A DNA stretch of 6,493 bases from Oxalobacteraceae bacterium (GTDB lineage: Bacteria; Pseudomonadota; Gammaproteobacteria; Burkholderiales; Burkholderiaceae_D): NCBI GenBank assembly GCA_027485535.1, contig JAIXQV010000086.1, forward strand, positions 1-6,493, written 5' to 3'. Shown piece by piece: positions 1 through 5,256 of this stretch; the stretch's first letter is position 1, and each line of letters begins with the position of its first letter. The translations under genes were made by a program, and so were the position numbers. A model generated the notes under the pieces. The model was not told the DNA's origin. It made no database searches and was given only the letters and a program-made list of their open reading frames with translations.

Positions 1-1084
1 CATCGCAGCAGCGAGCTGGCCGGCGGGCGCTAACTATATCGGCTACCTGTTGGGCGCACCTCTGTGCACGTTTCAACCCGCGCTCTGGGCGCGATGGTCT
101 TGGCCAGCGCTCGCTGCATCCACCATGGTCAAAGTCGGTCTCACGCTGACCTGCGTACTCACCGCTGCAATGGCCATCGACATCAACTCGGTGTGGCCGG
201 CGCTACGCTTTATCACCGGCATCACGACCGCTATTGGCTTTGTCTACACCTCGACCTGGTGCCTCGCCTATCTGTCACGCTTGAACCGGCCCACTGCGGG
301 TGGCATTGTTTACATGGGTCCGGGTATTGGCATCGCTTGTAGCGGATTATTGGCCAGTGTGATGGTGCAAATGGCATGGCCTGCTAGCTGGGGGTGGATA
401 GCGTTCGCGGTACTGGCGCTGATGATCACGGCACTGGTGTGGCCGGTATTTCGTCATGATGACGATTTGCACACGCCGATTGCAGCGCATGCTACCGGCG
501 CTGCTGCTGCAGGCGGCACAACCACCGAGAAAGCTACGCTGGTGATTGCCTACGGCTTAGCCGGTTTTGGTTACATCATCACAGCGACATTCCTACCAGT
601 GATAGCACGTGCAGCGCTACCGGGCTCGGTTTGGCTGGATCTATTTTGGCCCTTGCTCGGTGTCGCAGTTGCCTGCGGCGCTTTGATCGCCTCGCGTATT
701 CCCGCACGTATTGATCAGCGCAGCCTTTTGATCGGCTGCTACCTGATGCAATCCTTGGGCGTAGTGATCGTGAACTGGATACCCACACTCACCGGCTTTG
801 CCATCGGCAGCATCTTGGTCGGTTTGCCGTTTACCGCTATCACATTTTTTGCGATGCAATTAGGCAGGCAACTGCATCCACAATCGGCGCCCGCGATCAT
901 CGGCTTGCTATCAGGCGCGTTTGCCTTCGGCCAGATTATCGGGCCACCCGTCGCTGCTGCCATGCTGGCGCGCGCGTCGAATCACGCAACTGGCTTTGCC
1001 TGGGCCATTGATGTAGCCGCGGCCTCACTGCTGCTCGGAGCAGGTCTGTACGGCTGGATGATCAAGCGGTTTAGAACCGCATAA
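1..1084 (+). CDS. MFS transporter, YbfB/YjiJ family (5' end missing)
   Basis: Inner-membrane transporter of the major facilitator superfamily; the substrate cannot be told from sequence. The frame is open from base 2 to the TAA at 1082-1084, giving 360 visible residues. The TTG at base 50 is only an internal codon: upstream in-frame residues continue the family signature, with NYIGYLLGA at visible residues 10-18, a hallmark near the end of the first helix in YbfB/YjiJ proteins. Family members are usually about 390-400 residues, so roughly 30-45 N-terminal residues with the start lie left of the window. The visible part is a series of about ten or eleven hydrophobic segments, with one longer polar, Ala/Gly/Thr-rich loop near visible residues 155-178 that fits the central loop between the two six-helix halves. 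It converges on motB, 77 nt apart. No frame damage is seen. Confidence 0.85.
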   Translation, partial: IAAASWPAGANYIGYLLGAPLCTFQPALWARWSWPALAASTMVKVGLTLTCVLTAAMAIDINSVWPALRFITGITTAIGFVYTSTWCLAYLSRLNRPTAGGIVYMGPGIGIACSGLLASVMVQMAWPASWGWIAFAVLALMITALVWPVFRHDDDLHTPIAAHATGAAAAGGTTTEKATLVIAYGLAGFGYIITATFLPVIARAALPGSVWLDLFWPLLGVAVACGALIASRIPARIDQRSLLIGCYLMQSLGVVIVNWIPTLTGFAIGSILVGLPFTAITFFAMQLGRQLHPQSAPAIIGLLSGAFAFGQIIGPPVAAAMLARASNHATGFAWAIDVAAASLLLGAGLYGWMIKRFRTA

Positions 1085-1161
1085 ATAACGCCAGCAAATC
1101 TCACCCGGACCAAGCCTCCACCACATCACCAACAACGCCAGCGGCCTTGTGGTGAAGGCGT
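1085..1161. other. convergent intergenic junction MFS/motB
   Basis: This 77-nt spacer lies between two 3' ends. It carries AACGCCAGC twice (1087-1095 and 1134-1142). The longer stretch 1129-1143 is the exact reverse complement of 15 bases (CGCTGGCGTTGTTGG) inside the palindromic element at the other convergent junction of the window (3584-3598). It probably serves transcription termination from both sides. Confidence 0.5.
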
Positions 1162-1169
1162 CTATTTTT
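1144..1169 (+). terminator. possible intrinsic terminator of the MFS gene
   Basis: GCCTT (1144-1148) and AAGGC (1155-1159) can pair around a 6-nt loop, and a run of five T follows at 1165-1169, five bases after the stem. The stem is only 5 bp, so this is a weak candidate. The T run overlaps the last codons of motB on the other strand. Confidence 0.35.
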
Positions 1170-2175
1170 CGAGGGGGGGGTCGTTATACAGCACCGTGAT
1201 GCTGATACGGCGGTTACGCGGATCTGCGGGGTTTTGCGGGTTAAATGGCGCTGTATCTGCCACGCCTTCAATGCGAACAATACGGCCACTACCAATACCA
1301 CCGGTCTCGAGCATGCGCCGCGTCGCTTCGGCACGCTCAATTGAAAGTGACCAGTTAGTACGTTCGCTACCCTCGGGGAAAGGCGAACTATCCGTGTGGC
1401 CCTTGACCGCCATTTTATTAGGCATGTTTGCTAATGAGCGCGTGACCTCGTTGATCAGTGCGCGCGCGCGTGGGTCCATCGCCGCATTACCGCTGCCAAA
1501 CATCGAGAAATTAGCTTTGTCGATGATGTCAATTCGTAGACCGGTTTTCTCGCGCGTGAACTGCACCTGATTTTTTAGATCTGCCAAGGTTCTATTGAGC
1601 GACAAATTCTCGGTAATCTCTTGCTCGAGCTTGTCGAGTTTTTCTCGCTCCGCTTGCTCTGCGATTTTCTGCTTCTCTGCTTCGCTCAGGTTCTTCCCGT
1701 ACTTCGGATTCGGTTTGTCATCCGGCGACGTGCCGGCATCTTCACCCTTGCCGCCTTCAGCGCGCGGACTTACCCGCTCAATCAGCGCCTGCTGTTTCGG
1801 GTCCATGGGCAAGGTCTCGGGGTCGATAATTGAGCGACCGCCAAACATACCATTCGAGCCCGCCGTCTCACCCGCGCCAGAGACCTTCAGGTCAGTCGGT
1901 TGGAAGTATTCTGCGATACCCATACGCTGCTCTTCGGGTGTCGCACCCAGCAGCCACATCAGCAAAAAGAACGCCATCATGGCGGTCATCATGTCGGCCA
2001 GCGCAATTTTCCATGCGCCGCCGTGAGCACCCGCGTGCCCCTCTTCCTCGATCTTTTTCCAGATAACCGGCGGTTTAGGCTCCTCCGCCACCTCGGCGGG
2101 CGGGGCGTCCGGCGCACCCTCTTCCGGGGGCGCGGCTGCGGCTTCGTCTTCTGGTTTCTTCTCTTCTTCTGCCAT
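1162..2175 (-). CDS. motB: flagellar motor stator protein MotB
   Basis: Stator subunit: it pairs with MotA to form the ion channel that drives the flagellum, and its periplasmic domain holds the stator on peptidoglycan. Numbered from the ATG at 2175 (337 aa), residues 1-45 are a cytoplasmic tail rich in Glu, Ala and Pro. A single membrane helix spans about 55-77 and contains the MotB signature ALADMMTAMMAFFLLMWLLG, with the ion-binding Asp at 61. A charged linker with a likely amphipathic/coiled stretch (about 163-208) leads to an OmpA-like peptidoglycan-binding domain (about 212-330) with GHTDS at 259-263 and NRRIS at 321-325. An in-frame TTG at 2196 would add seven residues (MLTPSPT); I prefer ATG, but neither start has a clear Shine-Dalgarno. 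No motA lies next to it: upstream is a 440-nt spacer and a divergent gene. The wider HxGxHGGAWKIA lead-in resembles alphaproteobacterial-type MotB, by memory only. Confidence 0.92.
   Translation of the reverse strand: MAEEEKKPEDEAAAAPPEEGAPDAPPAEVAEEPKPPVIWKKIEEEGHAGAHGGAWKIALADMMTAMMAFFLLMWLLGATPEEQRMGIAEYFQPTDLKVSGAGETAGSNGMFGGRSIIDPETLPMDPKQQALIERVSPRAEGGKGEDAGTSPDDKPNPKYGKNLSEAEKQKIAEQAEREKLDKLEQEITENLSLNRTLADLKNQVQFTREKTGLRIDIIDKANFSMFGSGNAAMDPRARALINEVTRSLANMPNKMAVKGHTDSSPFPEGSERTNWSLSIERAEATRRMLETGGIGSGRIVRIEGVADTAPFNPQNPADPRNRRISITVLYNDPPLEK
1173..1180 (-). repeat. homopolymer of eight C in the motB 3' end
   Basis: Eight consecutive G on + (eight C in the motB mRNA) encode the Asp-Pro-Pro-Leu stretch four to seven codons before the stop. 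Loss of one base would replace the last residues (LEK) with a different tail of about 23 residues ending near 1101. The tract itself is plain in the sequence; any slippage is inference. Confidence 0.9.
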
Positions 2176-2197
2176 GGTCGGACTAGGGGTGAGCAAG

Positions 2198-2213
2198 GCC
2201 GCGCTCGCGCGGC
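2198..2213 (-). promoter_or_regulatory. GC-rich perfect dyad in the motB leader
   Basis: GCCGCGC (2198-2204) and GCGCGGC (2207-2213) are perfect inverted copies separated by TC. In the motB mRNA this would form a 6-bp all-GC stem with a CGAG tetraloop. It ends 22 nt before the ATG at 2175 and one base before the alternative TTG at 2196. No T run follows, so it is not an intrinsic terminator. It could be an operator or an RNA hairpin affecting translation; the structure is seen, the role is inferred. Confidence 0.5.
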
Positions 2214-2287
2214 AAACGCTTTATGAATCGACAGCAGTGGCTCAGGCTACAGTCTTGATTGGGGAAATATAAATGAATCAGCCAGCT

Positions 2288-2313
2288 ACGTCGATGAACT
2301 CCTGATAACTTTA
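2288..2313 (-). promoter_or_regulatory. weak sigma-28-like flagellar promoter candidate for motB
   Basis: On the minus strand TAAAGTTA (2313-2306) matches seven of eight bases of the enterobacterial flagellar sigma -35 consensus TAAAGTTT. Ten bases later comes ATCGACGT (2295-2288), which keeps only the central CGA of GCCGATAA. Transcription would start near 2280, leaving a leader of about 105 nt with the 2198-2213 hairpin inside. The -10 match is poor, so this may be chance. Confidence 0.2.
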
Positions 2314-2445
2314 GGAACAAAGATAATTATTTGAAAACTATTTATATAGGCCCGACAAAATACCGCAGGCACATTTAATGCTGCAGCTGAATGGGTAGTG
2401 TCGGTTGGCAGACAGCAGCACACCTGACTAGGCGGTTCGCTGTCG

Positions 2446-2510
2446 CGGTTAGAGGTAACGGTTAGAGGTAACGGTTAGAGGTAATGGTTAGAGGTAATGG
2501 TTAGAGGTGG
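2446..2510 (+). repeat. tandem array of five 13-bp repeats
   Basis: Five head-to-tail copies of CGGTTAGAGGTAA occupy 2446-2458, 2459-2471, 2472-2484, 2485-2497 and 2498-2510. Copies 1-3 are identical; copies 4 and 5 start with T instead of C, and copy 5 ends in TGG instead of TAA. Each unit contains two related half-sites, GGTTA and GGTAA. The array ends 126 nt upstream of the ATG at 2637. It may be a simple slippage-prone repeat or an iterated binding site. Confidence 0.95.
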
Positions 2511-2602
2511 TAGTGCGATGAGATTGTGTCGGAGCAGCAGTCGACGCATCTGAGTGCTAGTGCAGTGACGTCGATTAGCTGTTGCTTGCTCCGCAGTTCG
2601 GG

Positions 2603-2608
2603 TTTAAT
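2603..2608 (+). promoter_or_regulatory. possible -10 box for the 142-aa gene
   Basis: TTTAAT at 2603-2608 matches five of six bases of the sigma-70 -10 consensus. The best upstream hexamer is TTGCTT (2582-2587), at a short spacing of 15. A start near 2614 would leave a leader of about 22 nt containing the ribosome binding site. Confidence 0.3.
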
Positions 2609-2621
2609 TTCTTCATTCAGT

Positions 2622-2628
2622 AAGGAGG
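2622..2628 (+). promoter_or_regulatory. strong ribosome binding site that fixes the start at 2637
   Basis: AAGGAGG lies eight bases upstream of the ATG at 2637. This near-perfect Shine-Dalgarno decides against the longer in-frame reading from 2526, whose extra 37 residues are low-complexity Ser-rich sequence. Confidence 0.9.
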
Positions 2629-2636
2629 GACCGAGC

Positions 2637-3065
2637 ATGGATTTTCAACCGTATATTCGCGCCAGCTGGGAAATCGTGATGGAATGCGAGAATCGTAGCA
2701 AGGTTCATCTCGACGAAGAGCTCGAGGCCTATCTGGTCTACATGGTTGCGCGAAATTTTCGTAATCCTGATTTTCCGCCTGACGTGATCTGCCTGGAATT
2801 CACGAAAGCACGGACACGCGATGATTTTCGACAGATCGGTGATAGCTGCTTAATCGTCGATGCCTGGGATGTACGACGCGCCCGACTCACCAGTCAAGAT
2901 TATTACGAGAAGCTCGGTCAAGCAGCATATGCCTATGCAGCGATGGCCACACGACCGATTGATGAATTATTTCAACGCATCGCCCGTGAGTTCTCCTGTT
3001 TATCAAAAGTACTCGCCGGTGTGAAACCGCAATTGGATAGCGCAAGATCACGGGTTTTCAACTGA
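2637..3065 (+). CDS. conserved-looking hypothetical protein, 142 aa
   Basis: I do not recognise the family. The product is soluble, with no signal peptide or membrane segment, and the composition suggests mostly alpha-helix. Features seen: a start MDFQPYIRASWEIVMECE; a charged segment with HLDEELEAYLVYMVARNF at about residues 24-41; a middle part around DVICLEF (about 49-55); Tyr/Ala-rich YYEKLGQAAYAYAAMATRP at about 89-107; and a helical C-terminus containing CLSKVLAGVKP. There are three Cys (C18, C50, C121 approximately) with no metal-site spacing. Good codon usage, a strong ribosome binding site and a clean stop argue for a real gene. It is divergent from motB and 77 nt upstream of the glyoxalase gene in the same direction, but that gene seems to have its own promoter, so no functional link can be claimed. 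Confidence 0.85.
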   Translation: MDFQPYIRASWEIVMECENRSKVHLDEELEAYLVYMVARNFRNPDFPPDVICLEFTKARTRDDFRQIGDSCLIVDAWDVRRARLTSQDYYEKLGQAAYAYAAMATRPIDELFQRIAREFSCLSKVLAGVKPQLDSARSRVFN

Positions 3066-3073
3066 TTGCAGCG

Positions 3074-3112
3074 GTAGCGCGCACACTGAAGTGCACCGTC
3101 AGTGCGCGCTAC
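3074..3112. terminator. hairpin between the 142-aa gene and gloA
   Basis: GTAGCGCGCACACTGA (3074-3089) pairs with TCAGTGCGCGCTAC (3099-3112), leaving a 2-nt bulge (CA) in the left arm and a 9-nt loop. The stem is 14 bp and GC-rich. It starts nine bases after the upstream stop, as a terminator would, but no U tract follows directly (TTTT comes only at 3122-3125). The right arm shares three bases with the -10 box of gloA, so it may also act as an operator-like dyad. Confidence 0.5.
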
Positions 3113-3115
3113 AAT
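3087..3115 (+). promoter_or_regulatory. probable gloA promoter
   Basis: TACAAT at 3110-3115 is a five-of-six match to the sigma-70 -10 box. The hexamer 17 bases upstream (TGAAGT, 3087-3092) is a poor -35. Transcription would start near 3122, about 21 nt before the ATG at 3143. The box overlaps the end of the 3074-3112 inverted repeat. The ribosome binding site is weak: only GAG at 3129-3131 is visible. Confidence 0.5.
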
Positions 3116-3142
3116 AGCGGCTTTTATTGAGCGACGATCATC

Positions 3143-3562
3143 ATGAAATACCTGCACACCATGGTTCGCGTCAGCGACCTTGACGCCTCCATCAAGTTCT
3201 ACCGCGATGCACTGGGCCTTGAAGTCTTGCGGGCACAAGAATATCCCGGCGGGCGGTTCACACTGGTTTATCTCGCCGCACCGGGCGATGAAGAGGCGCA
3301 AGTCGAACTCACGTACAACTGGGACCCGGAAGAACTCGGTGGCGCACGTAACTTCGGTCACCTTGCCTATGCGGTTGATGATGTGTACGCACTGTGCGAA
3401 CGACTTCAATCACACGGCGTCACCATTCTGCGCCCACCGCGCGATGGCCGTATGGCGTTTGTCCGCTCGCCCGACAATATCTCGATTGAGTTATTACAGC
3501 GAGGGCAGCCGCTACCGCCGGCAGAGCCATGGATTTCTATGCCCAACACCGGCAACTGGTAA
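3143..3562 (+). CDS. gloA: lactoylglutathione lyase (glyoxalase I), VOC superfamily
   Basis: Cytosolic metalloenzyme that isomerises the hemithioacetal of methylglyoxal and glutathione to S-lactoylglutathione, the first step of methylglyoxal detoxification. The 139-residue protein has the usual single-subunit length and starts MKYLHTMVRVSDLDASIKFY, closely like E. coli GloA (MRLLHTMLRV). All four metal ligands of the family are in place: His5, Glu55 (in QVELTYNW), His73 (in FGHLAYAV) and Glu116 (in SIELLQRG). Compared with the E. coli enzyme it has a shorter loop before the last strand (RPPRDGRMAFVRSPDN) and a longer tail, LPPAEPWISMPNTGNW, which I recall from a distinct group of proteobacterial GloA-like proteins. 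The absence of the E. coli-type loop does not rule out activity, but substrate is assigned by family. It is probably transcribed alone and converges on mmsA. Confidence 0.88.
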   Translation: MKYLHTMVRVSDLDASIKFYRDALGLEVLRAQEYPGGRFTLVYLAAPGDEEAQVELTYNWDPEELGGARNFGHLAYAVDDVYALCERLQSHGVTILRPPRDGRMAFVRSPDNISIELLQRGQPLPPAEPWISMPNTGNW

Positions 3563-3573
3563 TCTAACTCTCA

Positions 3574-3596
3574 TTCAAAATGTCGCTGGCGTTGTT
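3574..3596 (+). repeat. direct repeat, copy 1 (23 bp)
   Basis: The 23 bases at 3574-3596 (core TCAAAATGTCGCTGGCGTTG) recur exactly at 3700-3722. The two copies begin 126 nt apart in the same orientation. Copy 1 is the left arm of the palindromic element. Confidence 0.95.
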
Positions 3597-3680
3597 GGCG
3601 GCAACTTGCCGTACGTCGTGTACTGTCTGCGTTGCCGCCGTCTAGCCAGCGCTCGCATCAATTTTTGATGCTCATTTTGA
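3575..3680. repeat. nested palindromic intergenic element of about 106 bp
   Basis: Paired arms from outside in: TCAAAATG (3575-3582) with CATTTTGA (3673-3680); CGCTGGC (3584-3590) with GCCAGCG (3645-3651); GGCGGCAAC (3597-3605) with GTTGCCGCC (3631-3639); and GTAC (3611-3614) with GTAC (3620-3623) at the centre. A separate perfect 7-bp hairpin, GCATCAA/TTGATGC around TTT (3655-3671), sits inside the right side. The arrangement resembles REP/BIME-type or long bidirectional terminator elements. Only the pairing is seen; family membership needs a genome comparison. Confidence 0.8.
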
Positions 3681-3701
3681 TTAAGAGTTTTTAATTTTTT
3701 T
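3655..3701 (+). terminator. candidate terminator region of gloA
   Basis: The 7-bp hairpin at 3655-3671 and the outer arm CATTTTGA are followed by two T runs (3688-3692 and 3695-3701). The T tract starts 16 nt after the small hairpin, farther than in a classical terminator, but directly after the larger folded element. Confidence 0.45.
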
Positions 3702-3722
3702 CAAAATGTCGCTGGCGTTGTT
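3700..3722 (+). repeat. direct repeat, copy 2 (23 bp)
   Basis: An exact copy of 3574-3596, ending nine bases before the mmsA stop codon. It is not followed by the rest of the palindromic element, so it is a truncated copy or one flank of a duplication. Confidence 0.95.
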
Positions 3723-3731
3723 CAAAAGTTT

Positions 3732-5228
3732 TCATCGACTCGATGGAAACGAGAATACGGCGCCCTCTCGCACACCCGCCGAAGGCCAGCGCTGCGTGAT
3801 GGCTTTGCGTCGTGTGTAGAAGCGCACCCCATCCGGGCCGTAGGCGTGCAAGTCGCCAAACAACGAACGCTTCCAACCACCAAACGAGTGATACGCCACC
3901 GGTACAGGTAGCGGCACATTCACTCCGACCATCCCAACTTGAATGTTGTCAGTGAAGTAGCGCGCTGCTTCACCATCACGCGTGAAGATGCAGGTGCCGT
4001 TTCCGTACTCATGCGCATCAATCAAATCCATACCCTCTTGTAATGAGGCGACTCGAACGATGCCTAGCACCGGACCAAAGATCTCTTCCAGATAAATCGT
4101 CATGTGCGGCTTCACATGATCGAACAAACAAGGGCCAAGGAAGAACCCATCCTCATGCCCGCTGACCTTGATGCCGCGTCCATCAACTACCAGCTTGGCA
4201 CCCTCAGCGACACCGGTATCGACATAGCCCTTGACCTTCTCGAAGTGAGCGCGGGTAACGAGTGGGCCCATATCGCTCTGCGGGTCTGTGCCGGGACCGA
4301 TGCGCATACGTGCGATCTCGGCTTTCAAGCCTTCGATCATTTTGTCGGCGGTATCATCACCCACCGCCACGATCAGCGGCACTGCCATACAACGCTCACC
4401 ACAAGAACCATAAGCAGCCCCCATCATCGCGCTCACAGCGTTCGCAATATCAGCGTCGGGCATGACAATCGCGTGATTCTTAGCACCACCCAGCGCTTGC
4501 ACGCGCTTACCATTCGCGCAGCCAGTGCCATAAATCGCTTGCGCGATCGGCGTGGAGCCTACAAACGAAACCGCTTGTACGCGCGCATCGGATAGCAGTA
4601 CATCAACCGCTTCCTTGTCGCCGTTCACCACATTCAGTACGCCCGGTGGCAGACCCGCCTGCAAGGCGAGTTCAGCAATCATCATCGCTGACGAGGGATC
4701 ACGCTCGGACGGCTTGAGAATGAAGGTATTTCCACAAACAACCGCCATTGGCCACATCCACAGCGGCACCATCGCAGGGAAGTTGAACGGTGTAATACCT
4801 GCGGTCACGCCAAGCGGCTGAAACTCGCTCCAGGCATCGATACCCGGCCCGACATTTTTGCTGTGCTCGCCTTTCAGCAGCTCCGGTGCATAACTCGCGT
4901 ATTCAACATTCTCGATACCACGCTGCAGTTCACCCATGGCATCAGCCAATACCTTGCCGTGCTCTTCGGTAATCAGTGCACAAATTTTGTCGGCGTTTTG
5001 CTCGAGTAGCTCCTTCAGTTTGCTCATCACACGCGCCCGCTTCAGAGGTGGTGTGGCACGCCATGCCGGATAAGCCGCTTGCGCAGAAGCGATGGCCAGC
5101 TCGACTGTCTTAGCATCAGCCAGCTGTAGCGTACGAATCGCTGCACCAGTCGCGGGGTTGTAAACAGCTTGCGTACGCGTGCCGCCATGATGCGCGACAC
5201 CTTGAATCAGGTGAGGAATAGTTTGCAT
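3732..5228 (-). CDS. mmsA: CoA-acylating (methyl)malonate-semialdehyde dehydrogenase
   Basis: Cytosolic NAD+-dependent aldehyde dehydrogenase that converts malonate or methylmalonate semialdehyde plus CoA into acetyl-CoA or propionyl-CoA and CO2. The 498 residues match the family's usual length of about 500. Visible motifs: TPFNF at 146-150 with the oxyanion Asn149; LKPSE at 171-175 for NAD binding; FVGST at 222-226; GGAKN at 247-251, where Asn replaces the general-base Glu of hydrolytic ALDHs as expected in CoA-acylating members; the nucleophile Cys280 in CGERCMA; and EEIFGP at 381-386. Arg279 and Arg103 fit the two arginines known to bind the substrate carboxylate in Bacillus IolA. The tail GPDGVRFYTRRKAITQRWP is typical. 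It follows the aminotransferase gene by 28 nt, so beta-alanine catabolism (bauC role) is as likely as valine catabolism. The spacer before the ATG is pyrimidine-rich and lacks a Shine-Dalgarno. Confidence 0.93.
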   Translation of the reverse strand: MQTIPHLIQGVAHHGGTRTQAVYNPATGAAIRTLQLADAKTVELAIASAQAAYPAWRATPPLKRARVMSKLKELLEQNADKICALITEEHGKVLADAMGELQRGIENVEYASYAPELLKGEHSKNVGPGIDAWSEFQPLGVTAGITPFNFPAMVPLWMWPMAVVCGNTFILKPSERDPSSAMMIAELALQAGLPPGVLNVVNGDKEAVDVLLSDARVQAVSFVGSTPIAQAIYGTGCANGKRVQALGGAKNHAIVMPDADIANAVSAMMGAAYGSCGERCMAVPLIVAVGDDTADKMIEGLKAEIARMRIGPGTDPQSDMGPLVTRAHFEKVKGYVDTGVAEGAKLVVDGRGIKVSGHEDGFFLGPCLFDHVKPHMTIYLEEIFGPVLGIVRVASLQEGMDLIDAHEYGNGTCIFTRDGEAARYFTDNIQVGMVGVNVPLPVPVAYHSFGGWKRSLFGDLHAYGPDGVRFYTRRKAITQRWPSAGVREGAVFSFPSSR

Positions 5229-5256
5229 GATTAAGGAAAGAATTGAGGGAGATACT

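Larger units (their letters stand above)
2197..2636. other. 440-base gene-free region between divergent motB and the 142-aa gene
   Basis: No open frame here looks like a gene. From left to right it holds a GC-rich perfect dyad at 2198-2213 in the motB leader, an AT-rich block at about 2263-2365 (with stretches such as AGATAATTATTTGAAAACTA), an imperfect palindrome around GCTGCAGC (2380-2387), a separated inverted pair GACAGC (2411-2416)/GCTGTC (2439-2444), the 13-bp tandem array (2446-2510), and the promoter and ribosome binding site of the rightward gene. Length, AT content and repeats suggest a regulatory region serving both divergent genes. Confidence 0.7.
3563..3731. other. convergent intergenic junction gloA/mmsA
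   Basis: This 169-nt spacer between two 3' ends contains no gene. It is almost filled by a palindromic element (3575-3680), a T-rich stretch (3688-3701) and a partial second copy of the left arm (3700-3722). It most likely ends transcription from both sides. Confidence 0.8.

Noticed and set aside
1595..2026. 143-codon open frame on + opposite motB
   Set aside because: It lies wholly antisense to motB, has a Ser/Cys/Phe-rich composition of a shadow frame and no ribosome binding site or family signature.
2272..2304. ten-codon frame (MNQPATSMNS) in the long spacer
   Set aside because: It is too short, lacks a ribosome binding site and has no coding signal.
2446..2510. CRISPR array
   Set aside because: The repeats are 13 bp, directly adjacent without spacers, and no cas gene is near.
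2526..2636. N-terminal extension of the 142-aa protein from a GTG
   Set aside because: The strong Shine-Dalgarno directly before the ATG at 2637 and the low-complexity nature of the extra 37 residues favour the shorter form.
3180..3668. 162-codon open frame on + overlapping gloA
   Set aside because: It is in another frame of gloA, runs into the palindromic spacer and has no protein-like features.
3574..3722. insertion sequence or integron-type attachment site
   Set aside because: There is no transposase or integrase, no gene between the direct repeats, and the inner pairing pattern fits a folded intergenic repeat better than attC.
4104..4595. 163-codon open frame on + opposite mmsA
   Set aside because: It is antisense to a gene with full catalytic motifs; the translation has no recognisable domain.
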